Shown piece by piece: positions 43,822-54,319 of a DNA stretch of 64,000 bases. Position 1 is the stretch's first letter. Each line of letters opens with the position of its first letter. The notes below the pieces were generated by a model. The model had not been told where the DNA came from. It worked only from the letters and a program-made list of their open reading frames with translations, and did not search any database. The position numbers and the translations under genes were made by a program. The DNA lies in contig JAPFBL010000571.1 in assembly GCA_026182355.1 (NCBI GenBank), forward strand, positions 1 to 64,000, in the 5' to 3' direction. Source of the DNA: Hermatobates lingyangjiaoensis (taxonomy: Eukaryota; Arthropoda; Insecta; Hemiptera; Hermatobatidae).

Positions 43822-44040
43822 TTAACAATAAACAAGTAAAATAACAATAAACATTCAAACCACAATAAGAAATGAGAAAAAAGACTAAGTAAGATCTTTC
43901 AACCGTAACAAGCGGACTTCGTCAGAGTCATATCCCAACTAATCGATCACATGTTTTGTGATTTGACTTTGACGAAGCCGCTTGTTACAGTTGAAAGATC
44001 TTAGTCTCTTTTTTCATTTGTTTTTGTAGTTTGAACGAAT
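43822..44040. ncRNA. Family A fold-back pair, diverged
   Basis: Minus copy 43850-43942 with a duplicated AAGTAAG; plus copy 43966-44040 with TTTGACGAAG in place of CTGACGA (C3 lost). Ends at (TA)n. Confidence 0.55.
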
Positions 44041-44051
44041 ATATATATATA

Positions 44052-44262
44052 ATATTCAGGTAACTCACCACAAATTAAAGAAGATAGTCGCTCTAAGGCC
44101 TTTCGTTTTCACGTCGTCAGAGAGCAAGTGAATACAAGTTGTAAGCAGGTTATGAACAACTTGTATTCACTTGCTCTCTGACGACGTGAAAACGAAAGGC
44201 CTTAGAGCGACTATCTTCTTTAATTTGTGGGAGTTACCTGAATTTTATATCACGTGTTATTG
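44052..44262. ncRNA. Family I hammerhead fold-back pair
   Basis: Plus arm: stem I GCTCT 44173-44177, core CTGACGA 44178-44184, extra C44185, 2-bp stem II GT/AC with GAAA loop, GAAA 44194-44197, palindrome AGGCCT 44197-44202, U44203, AGAGC 44204-44208. Minus arm 44060-44140 is an almost exact mirror. Confidence 0.66.
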
Positions 44263-44298
44263 TGACAATTTTTTTTATATATATATATTTATATATAT

Positions 44299-44462
44299 AT
44301 TGATTCGTTGCGATGTGGACCAATGGGAGTGGAGTTTGCAGGTCCATGCGTAAGGTCAAATTGGCAGAAAGACAGAGGCTTTTTGCTGAGCAGCGGGCAA
44401 CTGGGACCTTACGCATGGACCTGCAAACTCCACTCCCATTGGTCCACATCGCAACGAATCAT
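44299..44462. repeat. Perfect-armed hairpin, 60-bp arms
   Basis: Arm 44301-44355 and arm 44404-44461 are exact mirrors where I compared them (GATTCGTTGCGATGTGGACC etc.), with a 45-base loop. Between (TA)n tracts. No ribozyme core seen. Confidence 0.7.
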
Positions 44463-44521
44463 ATTCCTTTCTCAAGACAACTCATAGAAAATATATATAT
44501 ATATATATACCAATTTGTAAA

Positions 44522-44732
44522 TATTTTTTTTTTATTATTAATACTATTAGTATTATTAATAAGCATAAGACTTAGGATTAAGTTATTAGTTTGTAAGATA
44601 CATTGTACAATAGGGGAAAAAGCCCGGTGGGCGACACTTAGAGTCCCCCGTACGGCTACCCCTGAACTCTGTAAACTGGGAGTAATCCCCAATAAAGAAT
44701 TTTCATTAATTCATTCATTCATTCAAATATTT
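44522..44732 (+). mobile_element. 5'-truncated non-LTR element end with (ATTC)n tail
   Basis: Present only in duplication copy 2. It ends in AATAAAG...CATTAATTCATTCATTCATTC, the short-repeat tail style of CR1/L2-like retrotransposons, and is flanked on both sides by AAATATTTTTTTT, a plausible target-site duplication. No coding sequence is visible. It must have inserted after the exon 1 duplication. Confidence 0.6.
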
Positions 44733-44922
44733 TTTTTATATAATATAATATTTTATTTTCCACCAAGGCATTTTAAACATCTACTTTTTTTGGATAATTG
44801 GTATTGAAATTTTGATCCAATCACAATTCCTTCGTTACTAGATATTTCATGTAAACAGTAAATGAAAATAATCATAAATTTGTGGTTGTGATAAGAATAA
44901 TTTGATAACATATTTGACTTAC

Positions 44923-45198
44923 CAAAGCCTCGGTGTTTGAAAACTCGTGAATCTCTTGGAGTTTTTCCCCATGGATTAGTTCAGTTTGGTCAATGTGGGA
45001 CTTGATGATGAAGGACTTGCAGGCAGTCCGGCCTGAGGCGTATTGGACAACAGCCCTGGCTCTCTTCATGATGCTGGCATAGTGCTCCTGTTTGCCGACT
45101 GCCTCCTCACACTTGACTGACAGCAGCTTCACTATGCGGCAGTCTTCGCTGTGCTTCACCAGTAACTCTTCTAACCATGCCTTGTCTACAGCATCCAT
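44923..45198 (-). CDS. EcKL coding exon 1, distal duplicate copy
   Basis: This encodes the same 92 residues as the copy at 40515-40790. I count one base difference, a silent AAT/AAC in the NTEAL segment. The same acceptor (TTTTTAG|GTAGTC before the ATG), donor (TTG|GTAAGTC) and upstream UTR donor (near 45335) are kept. No second set of downstream exons exists between the two copies, so this is an alternative first exon for the same gene, a spare, or the remains of a tandem gene duplication. Outside the exon the two copies differ by point changes and indels. Confidence 0.82.
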
Positions 45199-46087
45199 GA
45201 CTACCTAAAAACAAACATCATCATTGTTTATTGATATCCGCCCCGAGTGGGGCCATGCAGCCCTACCACAGGCTACAATGGCTTTATATCCACAGGTTCA
45301 TTGAACCAGGGGCTACAAAGGCCACTGACTTTACCTGTAGGTCAGTGGTAAGGTCCTTACCACTGCTGAGTAGGTTCAGTAGGACGTTTGGTTTGGAGTT
45401 TAATACGAATCTCTAAAAAAAAATGTCGGTACTATGGGGGGCGGGGGCCCATGGAGGGGTTCTCTCTCCATCCCGCCAATTGAGGTTGGACTCATAGTGG
45501 CTATTGGTTTTCACCCAAGTTGGGTAGACTTTTGTGATCGCTGTGTGAGAAGCAGTAACTTCTCCAGTGGAGCTAGAGACCCCAAACCCCTACCAGTGAA
45601 AACAGACCATGAACTCAGCTGAATAGACTAGACAACTGGTACTTGCTTTATAGACGCTTTGGCTTTTGACGGAACCTCAGAGTGGGGACGATTAGATACC
45701 ACCTCTCTCTCGAGCCCTTTATTTTCGAATAGGGAGACCTTAAGGATCTCTCTAGCACGTTATTTCACATGTTTATTGTGAAATCTTGTTAGCTATTGTA
45801 TATATTACAGAATTTTGCAGTAATCGCGTGAAATAAATATCAACCATAAGGCATAGTAAAAAATTCATTAATTCAATTTGAATCCGGCTCCACCACAGAC
45901 TCAAATACTGACAGAAACCTATAAATGATTCAATTAATATGGTCAATACATGATTCATTCATTTTGTATACAGTGAAGAAACTGGTAACTGACAGTCATT
46001 GTTTTCATTTCAGACGATATTTCTGACCAATTTTAATGATTTGAAAATATATTTCCATACATATTTAATATTCTGAGGTAAAATGGA

Positions 46088-46375
46088 TAAACAAACAAAA
46101 GTCTCTAAAAAATGAAGTTTTATTCAACAACAACAACACTTTTTGTTTATCATCAGGAAGACACCAAGGAAGTAATGCTGAAGGGTTGGTCTAGTGAAAA
46201 CAACTGTTGTTTTGACTGGGTTGAGTTGTTTTTACTGGACCAACCCTTCAGCACCACATCCTTGGTGTCTTCCTGATGATGAACACAAAGTGTTCGAAAC
46301 GCGTTGTTGTTGTTGAATAAAACTTCATTTGTGTGGAGACTTTTGTTTGTTTATCCATTTTATCTCAGAATGAGT
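46088..46375. ncRNA. Family K hammerhead fold-back pair
   Basis: Plus copy: core CTGATGA 46273-46279, extra T46280, stem II GAACAC/GTGTTC with loop AAA, GAAA 46296-46299, ACGCGT, U46305. Stem I after the cleavage site is a GTTGTTGTTG run with no clear partner upstream. Mirror arm at 46110-46195. Confidence 0.62.
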
Positions 46376-47487
46376 AAATACTACACAATTACGGATTGCA
46401 CAACTAATGGCATATTTAATTCTACTTTTCTTTCTTTATAGAGGTTTGGTTTAGCGTCAAAACTCCTATAAGCCAAAGTTTTGTCTATATTGATAGACAC
46501 CTTCAGGTGTCTATCTACCGGCAGAAATTAATTACAACAACATCAAAAAAACTTATAAGTTACATTATTTATATAAATATACATTAATTAATGTAATAAT
46601 GTAACATATATTTTTTTCATGTTACTATGATTAACTTCTGTATTGGGAGGAATTTCAAAAAATACGTCTCCACAAAAAAAATTTTATATTAAACTCTTTT
46701 TTGTGTGGAGACGTATTTTTTGAAATCCTCTAATATGAGTAAATACCACACTACAACAAATTGGGCAAAATGCAAATAACACCTTTACTTTGAAGAAATA
46801 TATATAAATCTATACTCTCCCCACTTCTTTGGGCTTAAACAATAAAATGTAAACATTGCTCAATCTAAAAAATTGTATAATATTCATAAATAACTGGATA
46901 AAATAATTGAAAACAGTATCTTCCTGATCAGATGTTTAATATCTTTTCTTGCTTAAGATATTCCTTTCTATAAAGGGAATTCTAAATTAAAAATGCGATT
47001 ACACTTAATTGTGCTGTACAGCTTACTATGAAGGGTTAAATTTTGATTTAAGAGGTTCACCTTGGTGTTCTACGATTATCTTGAATTTTACATGACCCCA
47101 TTGTACTATCAGGCTAAGTAATTATTTAAAAGTTCCTTCCCGCTCTCAGTAGGGTGTTAAATAAATACCTAGCTAAGTTACATCTTCTCCGGTAACTAGT
47201 GATAAAGTTAATTTATACATTTTTTTTTTGGAAAAATTGCCAAAATGTAAGTTACAATTTTTATATGAATAAAAAGGGTTTTTTTTTGTTTAACAGTACA
47301 GTAATTCCAAGAAATGTTTATACCCGTTTTAGGGCATTAGTTTAAATTTTTTTTGTTAATTTCCTATTTTGGACCAATAAAAAAGTTGAATACACCAAGA
47401 GCAACCTGTCTGCAGGACTTTATTTAGAATTTAGATCTATATTGTGATTCTAATGTAGTGCAATCTGTTATTATGTGGTATTTACTC

Positions 47488-47655
47488 ATTGTAGGGTAAA
47501 AATCTAATGAAATGGTCTCCACATATAAAACTTTTAATGATATAAACAACGCGTTTCGAACACGTAGTGTTCTTTTTCAGGCATTAACTAAAAAATACAA
47601 TGACACCAGAGAGTTATCTATAGTACAAAGTAAATAAGTACAAAAATTAATATTG
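47488..47655 (-). ncRNA. Family B hammerhead terminus, interrupted
   Basis: Minus copy with core CTGAAAA in place of CTGAGGA (G8 lost, probably inactive), stem II and GAAACGCG intact. Its 5' part is cut at about 47655 by the fold-back element at 47660. Confidence 0.62.
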
Positions 47656-47659
47656 TGAT

Positions 47660-48015
47660 GTTTCAAAAATTTATATTTTCTTTTTCAAGGCTTTAGAGCA
47701 GTGTAGGAGTTAAAGTGGTAGATTCTAACTGAGTAAGACTATAATCTGAGAATAATATACAGTTTATCATAACATATATTGGAGAATACATAGTTTATCA
47801 TATCATACTCCTCACATCATAGGAGAATACATAGCTTATCATATCATACCCCGCAGATCACATGAAAATACATAGGTTATCATAGCATACCTCTCAGATC
47901 ACATGAAAATACATAGCTTATCATATCATAACCTCAGTCAGTTACAACCTAACATTTTAACTCCTACATTCCTTGTAATCCTTTAAAATGAAAATCTAAA
48001 TTTTCAAAACGTTAC
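47660..48015. mobile_element. Fold-back element with ~60-bp terminal inverted repeats and 41-bp internal repeats
   Basis: Left arm 47660-47735 pairs with right arm 47940-48012 (AGGAGTTAAA and TTTAACTCCT are the clearest part). The centre has four head-to-tail units of about 41 bp (GAGAATACATAGYTTATCATATCATACC) at 47785-47930. It interrupts the family B copy. No coding potential. Confidence 0.65.
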
Positions 48016-48158
48016 AATATAGAGTTGAATTTTTAATCAGAAAACCTCTCAAAAAGTTCAGGAACATTGGTTCATCAGTGTATTATTTTTTTCTTTTCTG
48101 TACTTGAAAAAGGTCATTCAATTTTAAAGCTGAAGATCAATATACATGCAATATGAAT

Positions 48159-48245
48159 GATCAAACCACAATAAGAAATGGGAAAACAAGACTAAGATCT
48201 TTCAACCGTAACAAGCGGTCTTCGTCAGAGTCAAAAACCCAACTG
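48159..48245 (-). ncRNA. Family A hammerhead/PLE terminus beside the endonuclease ORF
   Basis: Reverse-strand copy of the family A consensus: GACT, CTGACGA, stem II GACCG/CGGTT, GAAA, GATCTT and AGTC are all present. It sits on the 3' side of the PLE ORF, tying this repeat family to Penelope-like elements. Confidence 0.75.
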
Positions 48246-48401
48246 AACACTAGATGCAGAAAACATCTGGTGAGGAGTTGAGAAGAGTGGGAGGGAAGAG
48301 TGGTATTTTAAAAGGGTGAAAGCACAGGAAAGGACTAATGTCCAGAAAGGGATGTTTGGGGAAACAAAGGAGTACAGTAAGAAAAAGTAAAAAACTATCC
48401 G

Positions 48402-48749
48402 CTAGCTGTCAACCCTCTTTGAAGAGGCTATTGCCCTCGTGACGAAAGTTTCAAGTTTGAAGAGACCGTTACTAATGTTTATAATATTTGATCTATTAAA
48501 TTTAATTAGAGACGATTGAATAATATTTCTTAACAACATTGATTTTTCATAGGTAATAAATTTAGCTCCTGTCCAATCAATATGATGATTTTCATTTTTT
48601 ATATGCAAGAATAAGGCACTACTTTTTTCCTGTCTACTTACGTTATATTGGTGTTGTTTTACACGTGTTTTTAATGATTTACCAGTTTGACCAATATGAA
48701 TTTTATGGCAATTTTTGCACGGTATTTTATAAATACCAGCGGACTCCAA
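48402..48749 (-). CDS. Penelope-like element GIY-YIG endonuclease domain, truncated
   Basis: 115 residues with GIYKIPCKNCHKIHIGQTG, then KTRVKQHQYNV and ALFLHIKNENHHIDW: the GIY..(Y/H)IG motifs with the CxxC and downstream R/H pattern typical of the C-terminal endonuclease of Penelope-like retroelements, which nicks target DNA for reverse transcription. The reverse transcriptase part is absent; upstream sequence breaks after about 30 bases into an inverted hammerhead-repeat end (48788-48842). Downstream (lower coordinates), after about 150 bases, lies a minus-strand hammerhead terminal repeat (48159-48245), so this is a 5'-truncated copy with its own terminus. Confidence 0.82.
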   Translation of the reverse strand: MESAGIYKIPCKNCHKIHIGQTGKSLKTRVKQHQYNVSRQEKSSALFLHIKNENHHIDWTGAKFITYEKSMLLRNIIQSSLIKFNRSNIINISNGLFKLETFVTRAIASSKRVDS

Positions 48750-48849
48750 TTCGCTGGGAGAGTTTTTTATTAAAACGCTGGGAGAGATTTCTTATTGTGG
48801 TTTGATCATTGATTGTTGTTTCACGTGTTTATGTGAAATATTTTTATGC

Positions 48850-50080
48850 AATATGAAATACGTTATATTATGATATGCATTATATTATGAAATAACACAC
48901 GAAATTTATTAGCAAATTTATAATTCAAAAATAGCATCAGCATTTATTTCAGTTATTACAAAAGATTATCAACATTTAGTTCTTCAAATGTAGTTCTGTA
49001 CTTGTACATCAATTTAAAGTGGACAATTAATTCTTGAACTGTTTACTTTAAATTAATGTGTTATTTTAACTCTTTAAAATATCTCAGAAATATAATGAAA
49101 AAAAAGCATAAATATTGCCTTTACAGGTAAATTTTAGACAAATTCTTTATGAAATATTATGAATGTAAACTAACTTCTTGTTAATTCGCATTATTTGCTC
49201 AATAGGTTTTCCCCAGAATTATTATACAATTATTAATCCTAATTGAAGATGCACGAAACCGGTTGGGCATCTTAACACCGATACAGGAAGTGAGACAGAC
49301 TTTTATAATAAACGATTAAGTCCTAGTTATAACACACTTACTAAGAATTATATACTCATTAATGTATTACCTATTTGTGAGTGGCCTGACATAAAATTAA
49401 ATCAATGGTATTTGATATATAAAGAAAATAATTTTCAATAGTTGTGCAATGTGAAAAAGTTAACCGTTTCTGTTATATTATGGAAAAGAAATATTATTCA
49501 TAGGTATTAATCAGGTTTTATTTTCTTCTGAAAAAGGCCATTCAATTTCAAAGCTGAAGTTCAATATACATGCAATATGATCGTTATATTATGAAATAAC
49601 ACACGCAATTTATTTGCAAACTTATAACTTAAAATTAGCATCAGCATTTATTTCAGTTTTTACAAAAGATTATCAACATTTAGTTCTTCAAATGTAGTTT
49701 TATCATCAGTATCTCATCTTCAGAATTATTGTTACTTTTAAGTTTTATCTTAATATTATCGCAGTGTTTCAACACATTTTCATCAATCCTGTTTTTAATT
49801 TGCATATATTAGATATATATTTTAGTAATAACAGCAATGTGGGTGGCAACACTGCAAAATGGATGCTCTGACTAGTCTAAGCCTGTGGTTCAGGTTCTCA
49901 GTTATGTGAAGGTTACTTTGTATTTATGACTGTTATATCAATATATTTGTTGATGTAATTATTTTTTACTATTTAATCATTAATTTTCATTATTTTTGAA
50001 CATTTATTCTGTCAACTATTTACATAAACAAATGTACGAAAAAAAAATTTGCGCGGAATTCAAGTAACCGTTAATGTATA
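48850..50080. other. Stretch with one local duplication
   Basis: 48888-49010 and 49585-49700 are near-identical (TATGAAATAACACACG to TTAGTTCTTCAAATGTAG), and 48110-48155 matches 49530-49580, so about 120-150 bp were duplicated. A hammerhead-like remnant TTGAAGATGCACGAAACCGGTTGGG is at 49243-49268. No gene. Confidence 0.55.
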
Positions 50081-50083
50081 ATA

Positions 50084-51460
50084 TCAACTTTTCTATCTGT
50101 ACTATAGTCTGTGAATTTGATACAGGTTACTACCGTTTGATAATTCATCAGATATAGGATAAAATTGTCTTTGTATCTCATAGTACGTGAATTTGATACA
50201 GGTTATACCGTTTGATAATTCATGAGATATAGGATAAACTTTTCTTTGTATCTCATAGTACGTGAATTTGATACAGGTTACTCCGTTTGATAATTCATGA
50301 GATATAGGATAAACTTTTCTTTGTATCTCATAGTACGTGAATTTGATACAGGTTATACCGTTTGATAATTCATGAGATATAGGATAAACTTTTCTTTGTA
50401 TCTCATAGTACGTGAATTTGATACATGTTACTCCGTTTTATGAATCATCAGGTACAGGATAAACTTTTCTTTGTATCTCATACTACATGAATTTGATACA
50501 TGTTACTCCGATTGATAATTCATCAGACATAGGACAAACTTTTCTTTGTATCTCATAGTACATGAATTTGATACAGGTTACTCCTTTCGTCATTAAGTAT
50601 ACTCGTATGATAAACTTTTCTTTCTATCTCATAGTACGTGAATTTGATACATGTTACTCCGATTGATAATTCATCAGGCATAGGATAAACTTTTCTTTGT
50701 ATCTCAGAGTACGTGAATTTGATACAGGTTACTCCGATTGATAATTCATCAGGCATAGGACAAACTTTTCTTTGTATCTCATAGTACATGAATTTGATAC
50801 AGGTTATACTCGTTTCGATAGTCATTAAGTATACTCGTATGGATAAACTTTTCTTTCTATCTCATAGTACGTGAATTTGATACAGGGTTACTCGTTTTAT
50901 GAATCATCAGGTATAGGATAAACTTTTCTTTGTATCTCATACTACATGAATTTGATACATGTTACTCCGATTGATAATTCATCAGACATAGGACAAAATT
51001 TTCTTTGTATCTCATAGTACATGAATTTGATACAGGTTACTCCTTTCGATGAGTCATTAAGTATACTCGTATGATAAACTTTTCTTTCTATCTCATAGTA
51101 CGTGAATTTGATACAGGGGTTACTCCGTTTTATGAATCATCAGGTATAGGATAAACTTTTCTTTGTATCTCATACTACATGAATTTGATACATGTTACTC
51201 CGATTGATAATTCATCAGACATAGGACAAACTTTTCTTTGTATCTCAGAGTACGTGAATTTGATACAGGTTACTCCTTTCGATGAATGAACAGGTATAGG
51301 ATAAACTTTTCTTTGCATCTCAAAGTACGTGGATTTTCTTTGTATTCCATAGTACGTAAATTTGATACAGATTACACCGTTTGATGAATCATCAGGTATA
51401 GGATAAACTTGTCTATGTATCCCATAATCTGTGAATTTCATACAGGTATATGGTTGTAAA
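50084..51460 (-). repeat. 75-bp minisatellite with open 25-codon unit
   Basis: About 17-18 units (landmark GTGAATTTGATACAGG at 50111, 50187, 50262, 50337, 50412 ...). On the minus strand a unit reads CIKFTYYEIQRKVYPIPDEL plus SIGVT. Open stretches of 90 and 101 codons exist; others are broken by units containing TATACTCGTATG insertions. Unit types alternate in higher-order blocks. Confidence 0.82.
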
Positions 51461-52678
51461 CTTGTTAAGTTGTGAATCATAATTGACAGTTTTTAGTTGT
51501 GTTAAAAAAAAAAGTAAATGAAGGTAAATTTTAAAACAAGAAAATTGCTACGGTCTAATGTCAGCATGCAAAAGAACGTTATATCAATTTTACCAACTGT
51601 TTGAAGGACGTTCAAATAGACAGAACCTTAAAAAGTTTGAATGCTTCAATTTAAATGAAACATAATTATATAGAAAAAAAATCGAGGAAGTAAAGGATAA
51701 CACGTTTTGTCAAAGATAATGAAAACAATTATTAAACTCTTTTTTGGTATTTATTTGTCTGTTAGACACGATATTGCTACCGATTTATGCCGTTTACAAA
51801 ATAACATTAATTTTTAACTTATGTTATTATTAATTAGTAGTGAGTCGTCAGTAGAAATAAACAAATTCTCTTCGTCAAAAATGAAGAAGAAGAACAATTA
51901 ATAAAGGATAGATAAATATTATATTTATGGAATGATGAATTGGCATTTCTATAAAAAATATGATTTTTTGTTATTATTTTCAAGGAGTCTGAAATAAAAT
52001 ATTTTGCACATTTTAGTCGAGAAAACTACATACCCATTGGAGTTTGGATTCAAGAATTCCGCAAATAACTCATTTCATCAGATGAATTTGGTGAGTAAAA
52101 TTAATATTTGCTAAACACTCAGTGTTATTTAGTATAAACGTATTTTTATTCAATGTAAGAGGTTTCAAGTTTGATAATAAATTAAAGATAAAAATTTGAG
52201 TTCACAAACAAAAAAACGACAATTACTACTGATATCTTCATAAAATATTGTCTGAGTGACGTTTGCAAAAAGAATAAACACTATTGCAGTGTTTTTTTTT
52301 TTTATATGAGACAATTAAGTTTTAGGTAGCGTTGAAAAAGATGCAGTTAAGAATTATGTCATTTATAAAGTCACTGATTCCGTTCTCCATGAATGTACTT
52401 TGTATGAAGAAAAAAGATTTGAAGGAGTTGAAAGGCAAATTGGTAATATGTTATAGTTTACGAGTTCAGTTTAAAGAGAAGTTGATCTCACTGATTCGAA
52501 TTTTCGATGTTTATGTACTATTTATCACTTAAAACTTTGTCAATAGTCACTTCTACTATATTCCTACAATCACTGAACGAGTGAACTATTTCGGTATTTT
52601 AAAAAATACTAAATTGAGGAAACAGTTCACATGGAGTCTGAATACCGATCGATATTCAGAACTTTTCTTTGTTCTGAA

Positions 52679-52745
52679 TACAGGTATATGGTTGTAAACT
52701 TGTTAAGTTGTGAATGATAATTGACAGTTTTTAGTTGTAAGAAAA
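52679..52745 (+). repeat. Displaced copy of the minisatellite flank
   Basis: ATACAGGTATATGGTTGTAA...TTGACAGTTTTTAGTTGT repeats 51432-51505 at near identity, 1.2 kb away. Confidence 0.7.
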
Positions 52746-52839
52746 AAAAATACATGTATTTTAAAAAAACCTGTATTTATGTTGTGGCATGCATTTATAT
52801 AACACATAAAACACATATGTGATTTAAAACTTTAAATTA

Positions 52840-53000
52840 CACAAAACACAACACAGAAAAAAGAGAAATTCACACTTACTAAATCCAATATTTTGAACTG
52901 TTGTTCGTCATCAGGAGAAGACTAGAAGAGAGGACAAACAACAGTTCCAAATATTGAATTTAGCAAGTGTTTATTTTCTGTCGTGTTTTGTGTAATTTAA
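52840..53000. ncRNA. Family H fold-back, CTGATGACGAACAAC type
   Basis: Minus arm has CTGATGA, extra C, GAAC/GTTC stem II, but CAAAA replaces GAAA. The plus arm begins at ACAACAGTTCC. Related to 62275-62345 (CTAATGACGAACAACTG...GAAATATTG). Confidence 0.5.
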
Positions 53001-53279
53001 AATATTTTAAAAAAAATTATAAACTTTGTCGAGTTTCAAAAAGTTATATAATGTGTGTTTTATGCGTTAAAAAATAAAATTGAAGACAGCATGTGATTTA
53101 TATTTTATGAAGCGTACTAAATAAATGGATTAAAAAAAAATATCTTTCCAGGCCTAACTGTGTAGGCTGCAGTGGGATAATTTATGCGAGATTAATTCAT
53201 ATCCATCCAGTGCGAATGCTCTTAAATCTTTATACCAACAATTAGCAGGACTGTTGTGAATTACCTGTTATTCATATTA

Positions 53280-53420
53280 GGAATATAGGCATAGGAACAA
53301 AGGCAGTTTCAGGCTAAAGTCACTTCGATATTTTGACATTTATCGTCATCAGGACAAGAATTATTCTTCAGGAGTACTTGGCTCCTCTAACTTGTAGGAG
53401 TGAGTTTAGGCTATATATAT
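53280..53420 (-). repeat. Hammerhead-like terminus, decayed
   Basis: On the minus strand CTGATGACGATAAATGTC is followed by AAAATATCGAAGTGAC; the GAAA box is altered. Followed by TA repeat. Confidence 0.45.
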
Positions 53421-53749
53421 ATATATATATATTAATATAAATATAACTTAAAAAAATTGTTCTTGACCTCTTCTATTCTATTGTATGTTTTGTTATTGAG
53501 GGCTAGTTTCTTTTGTATGTATGTACCTTTTGTATGTATCTGTTGGTCTCAATAATTTGTGTTAGTTCTCAATGTGAGTTGTAAATTATTTTGGTAAATG
53601 TATTATAGTTCTTACTCTAATTTTACCCTGAAGATGATGTACAAATACATAAATTTTCCTAGTATGATTTTTTTTCTTTTATATGACCTAGCCCTCAATA
53701 ACAAAACATACAATATAAACTAAATGCAGGGTTACACTTGCAGGACACA

Positions 53750-53963
53750 TTACACATGAAATAAACTGTGGCACATAGAAAGAAACATAACAAAGACTCA
53801 CTTTTCAATATTTCGACCATTAAGGACTGTCGTCCTTAACGTATGAGTTTACTGTCGACCCTCCGTCAATTCATTCCTTCTCCTGAAGACGACCTTCATG
53901 TCGGTCGAAATATTGAAAAATGAGTCTTTGTTATGTTTCTTTCTACCTGTCACAGTTTATTTT

Positions 53964-53965
<2 letters not shown>
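53750..53965. ncRNA. Family C hammerhead pair
   Basis: Plus arm: CTGAAGA core near 53883-53889, extra C, GACC..GGTC stem II, GAAA, ATAT, T, GAAAAATGAG. Minus arm 53760-53830 lacks the core. Followed by a 50-bp (TA)n. Confidence 0.55.
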
Positions 53966-54019
<54 letters not shown>

Positions 54020-54230
54020 AATGAAATTTTTGAGGACTCAGTCAGTATTTCAGGTTCAAATTAAGCTCTCATTGCCAACGTTTTGGTTTTCTTTTTTAAA
54101 AACTTTTTTCATAGGCTTACAAAACAGAGGAAATATAAGAAATAATACAATTATTAAAAAATCAAACATAAAATGAAAACCTGTTTTTGATATGACCTTA
54201 ATAAAAGCATTGATATACATATATCAGTTG

Positions 54231-54312
54231 AGATTTGACTCTGACGAAGACCGTATTTTATAGTTGAAAGATTTTAGTCTTTTTTCTGATTTGGTATTGT
54301 GGTTTGAACGTT
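54231..54312 (+). ncRNA. Family A hammerhead, diverged
   Basis: GACTCTGACGAAGACCG retained, stem II 3' strand decayed (TATAGTT), GAAAGATTTT and AGTC kept. Confidence 0.5.
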
Positions 54313-54319
54313 GATATTT

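Larger units (their letters stand above)
44505..45768 (-). repeat. Segmental duplication, copy 2
   Basis: Partner of 40300-41400. It differs by an extra ~200-bp (ATTC)n-tailed insertion at 44530-44730 and by a small deletion or rearrangement in the GC-rich block near 45548-45580, where the counterpart of 41150-41190 is shortened. Similarity fades after about 45765, where the copy runs into sequence resembling a hammerhead-repeat terminus (CACATGTTTATTGTGAAATC). Confidence 0.78.

Noticed and set aside
44313..44807. 164-codon plus ORF
   Set aside because: It spans a hairpin, a (TA)n tract and the truncated (ATTC)n element.
50084..51460. CRISPR-like array
   Set aside because: The whole 75-bp unit is repeated without variable spacers, in a eukaryotic genome; it is a minisatellite.
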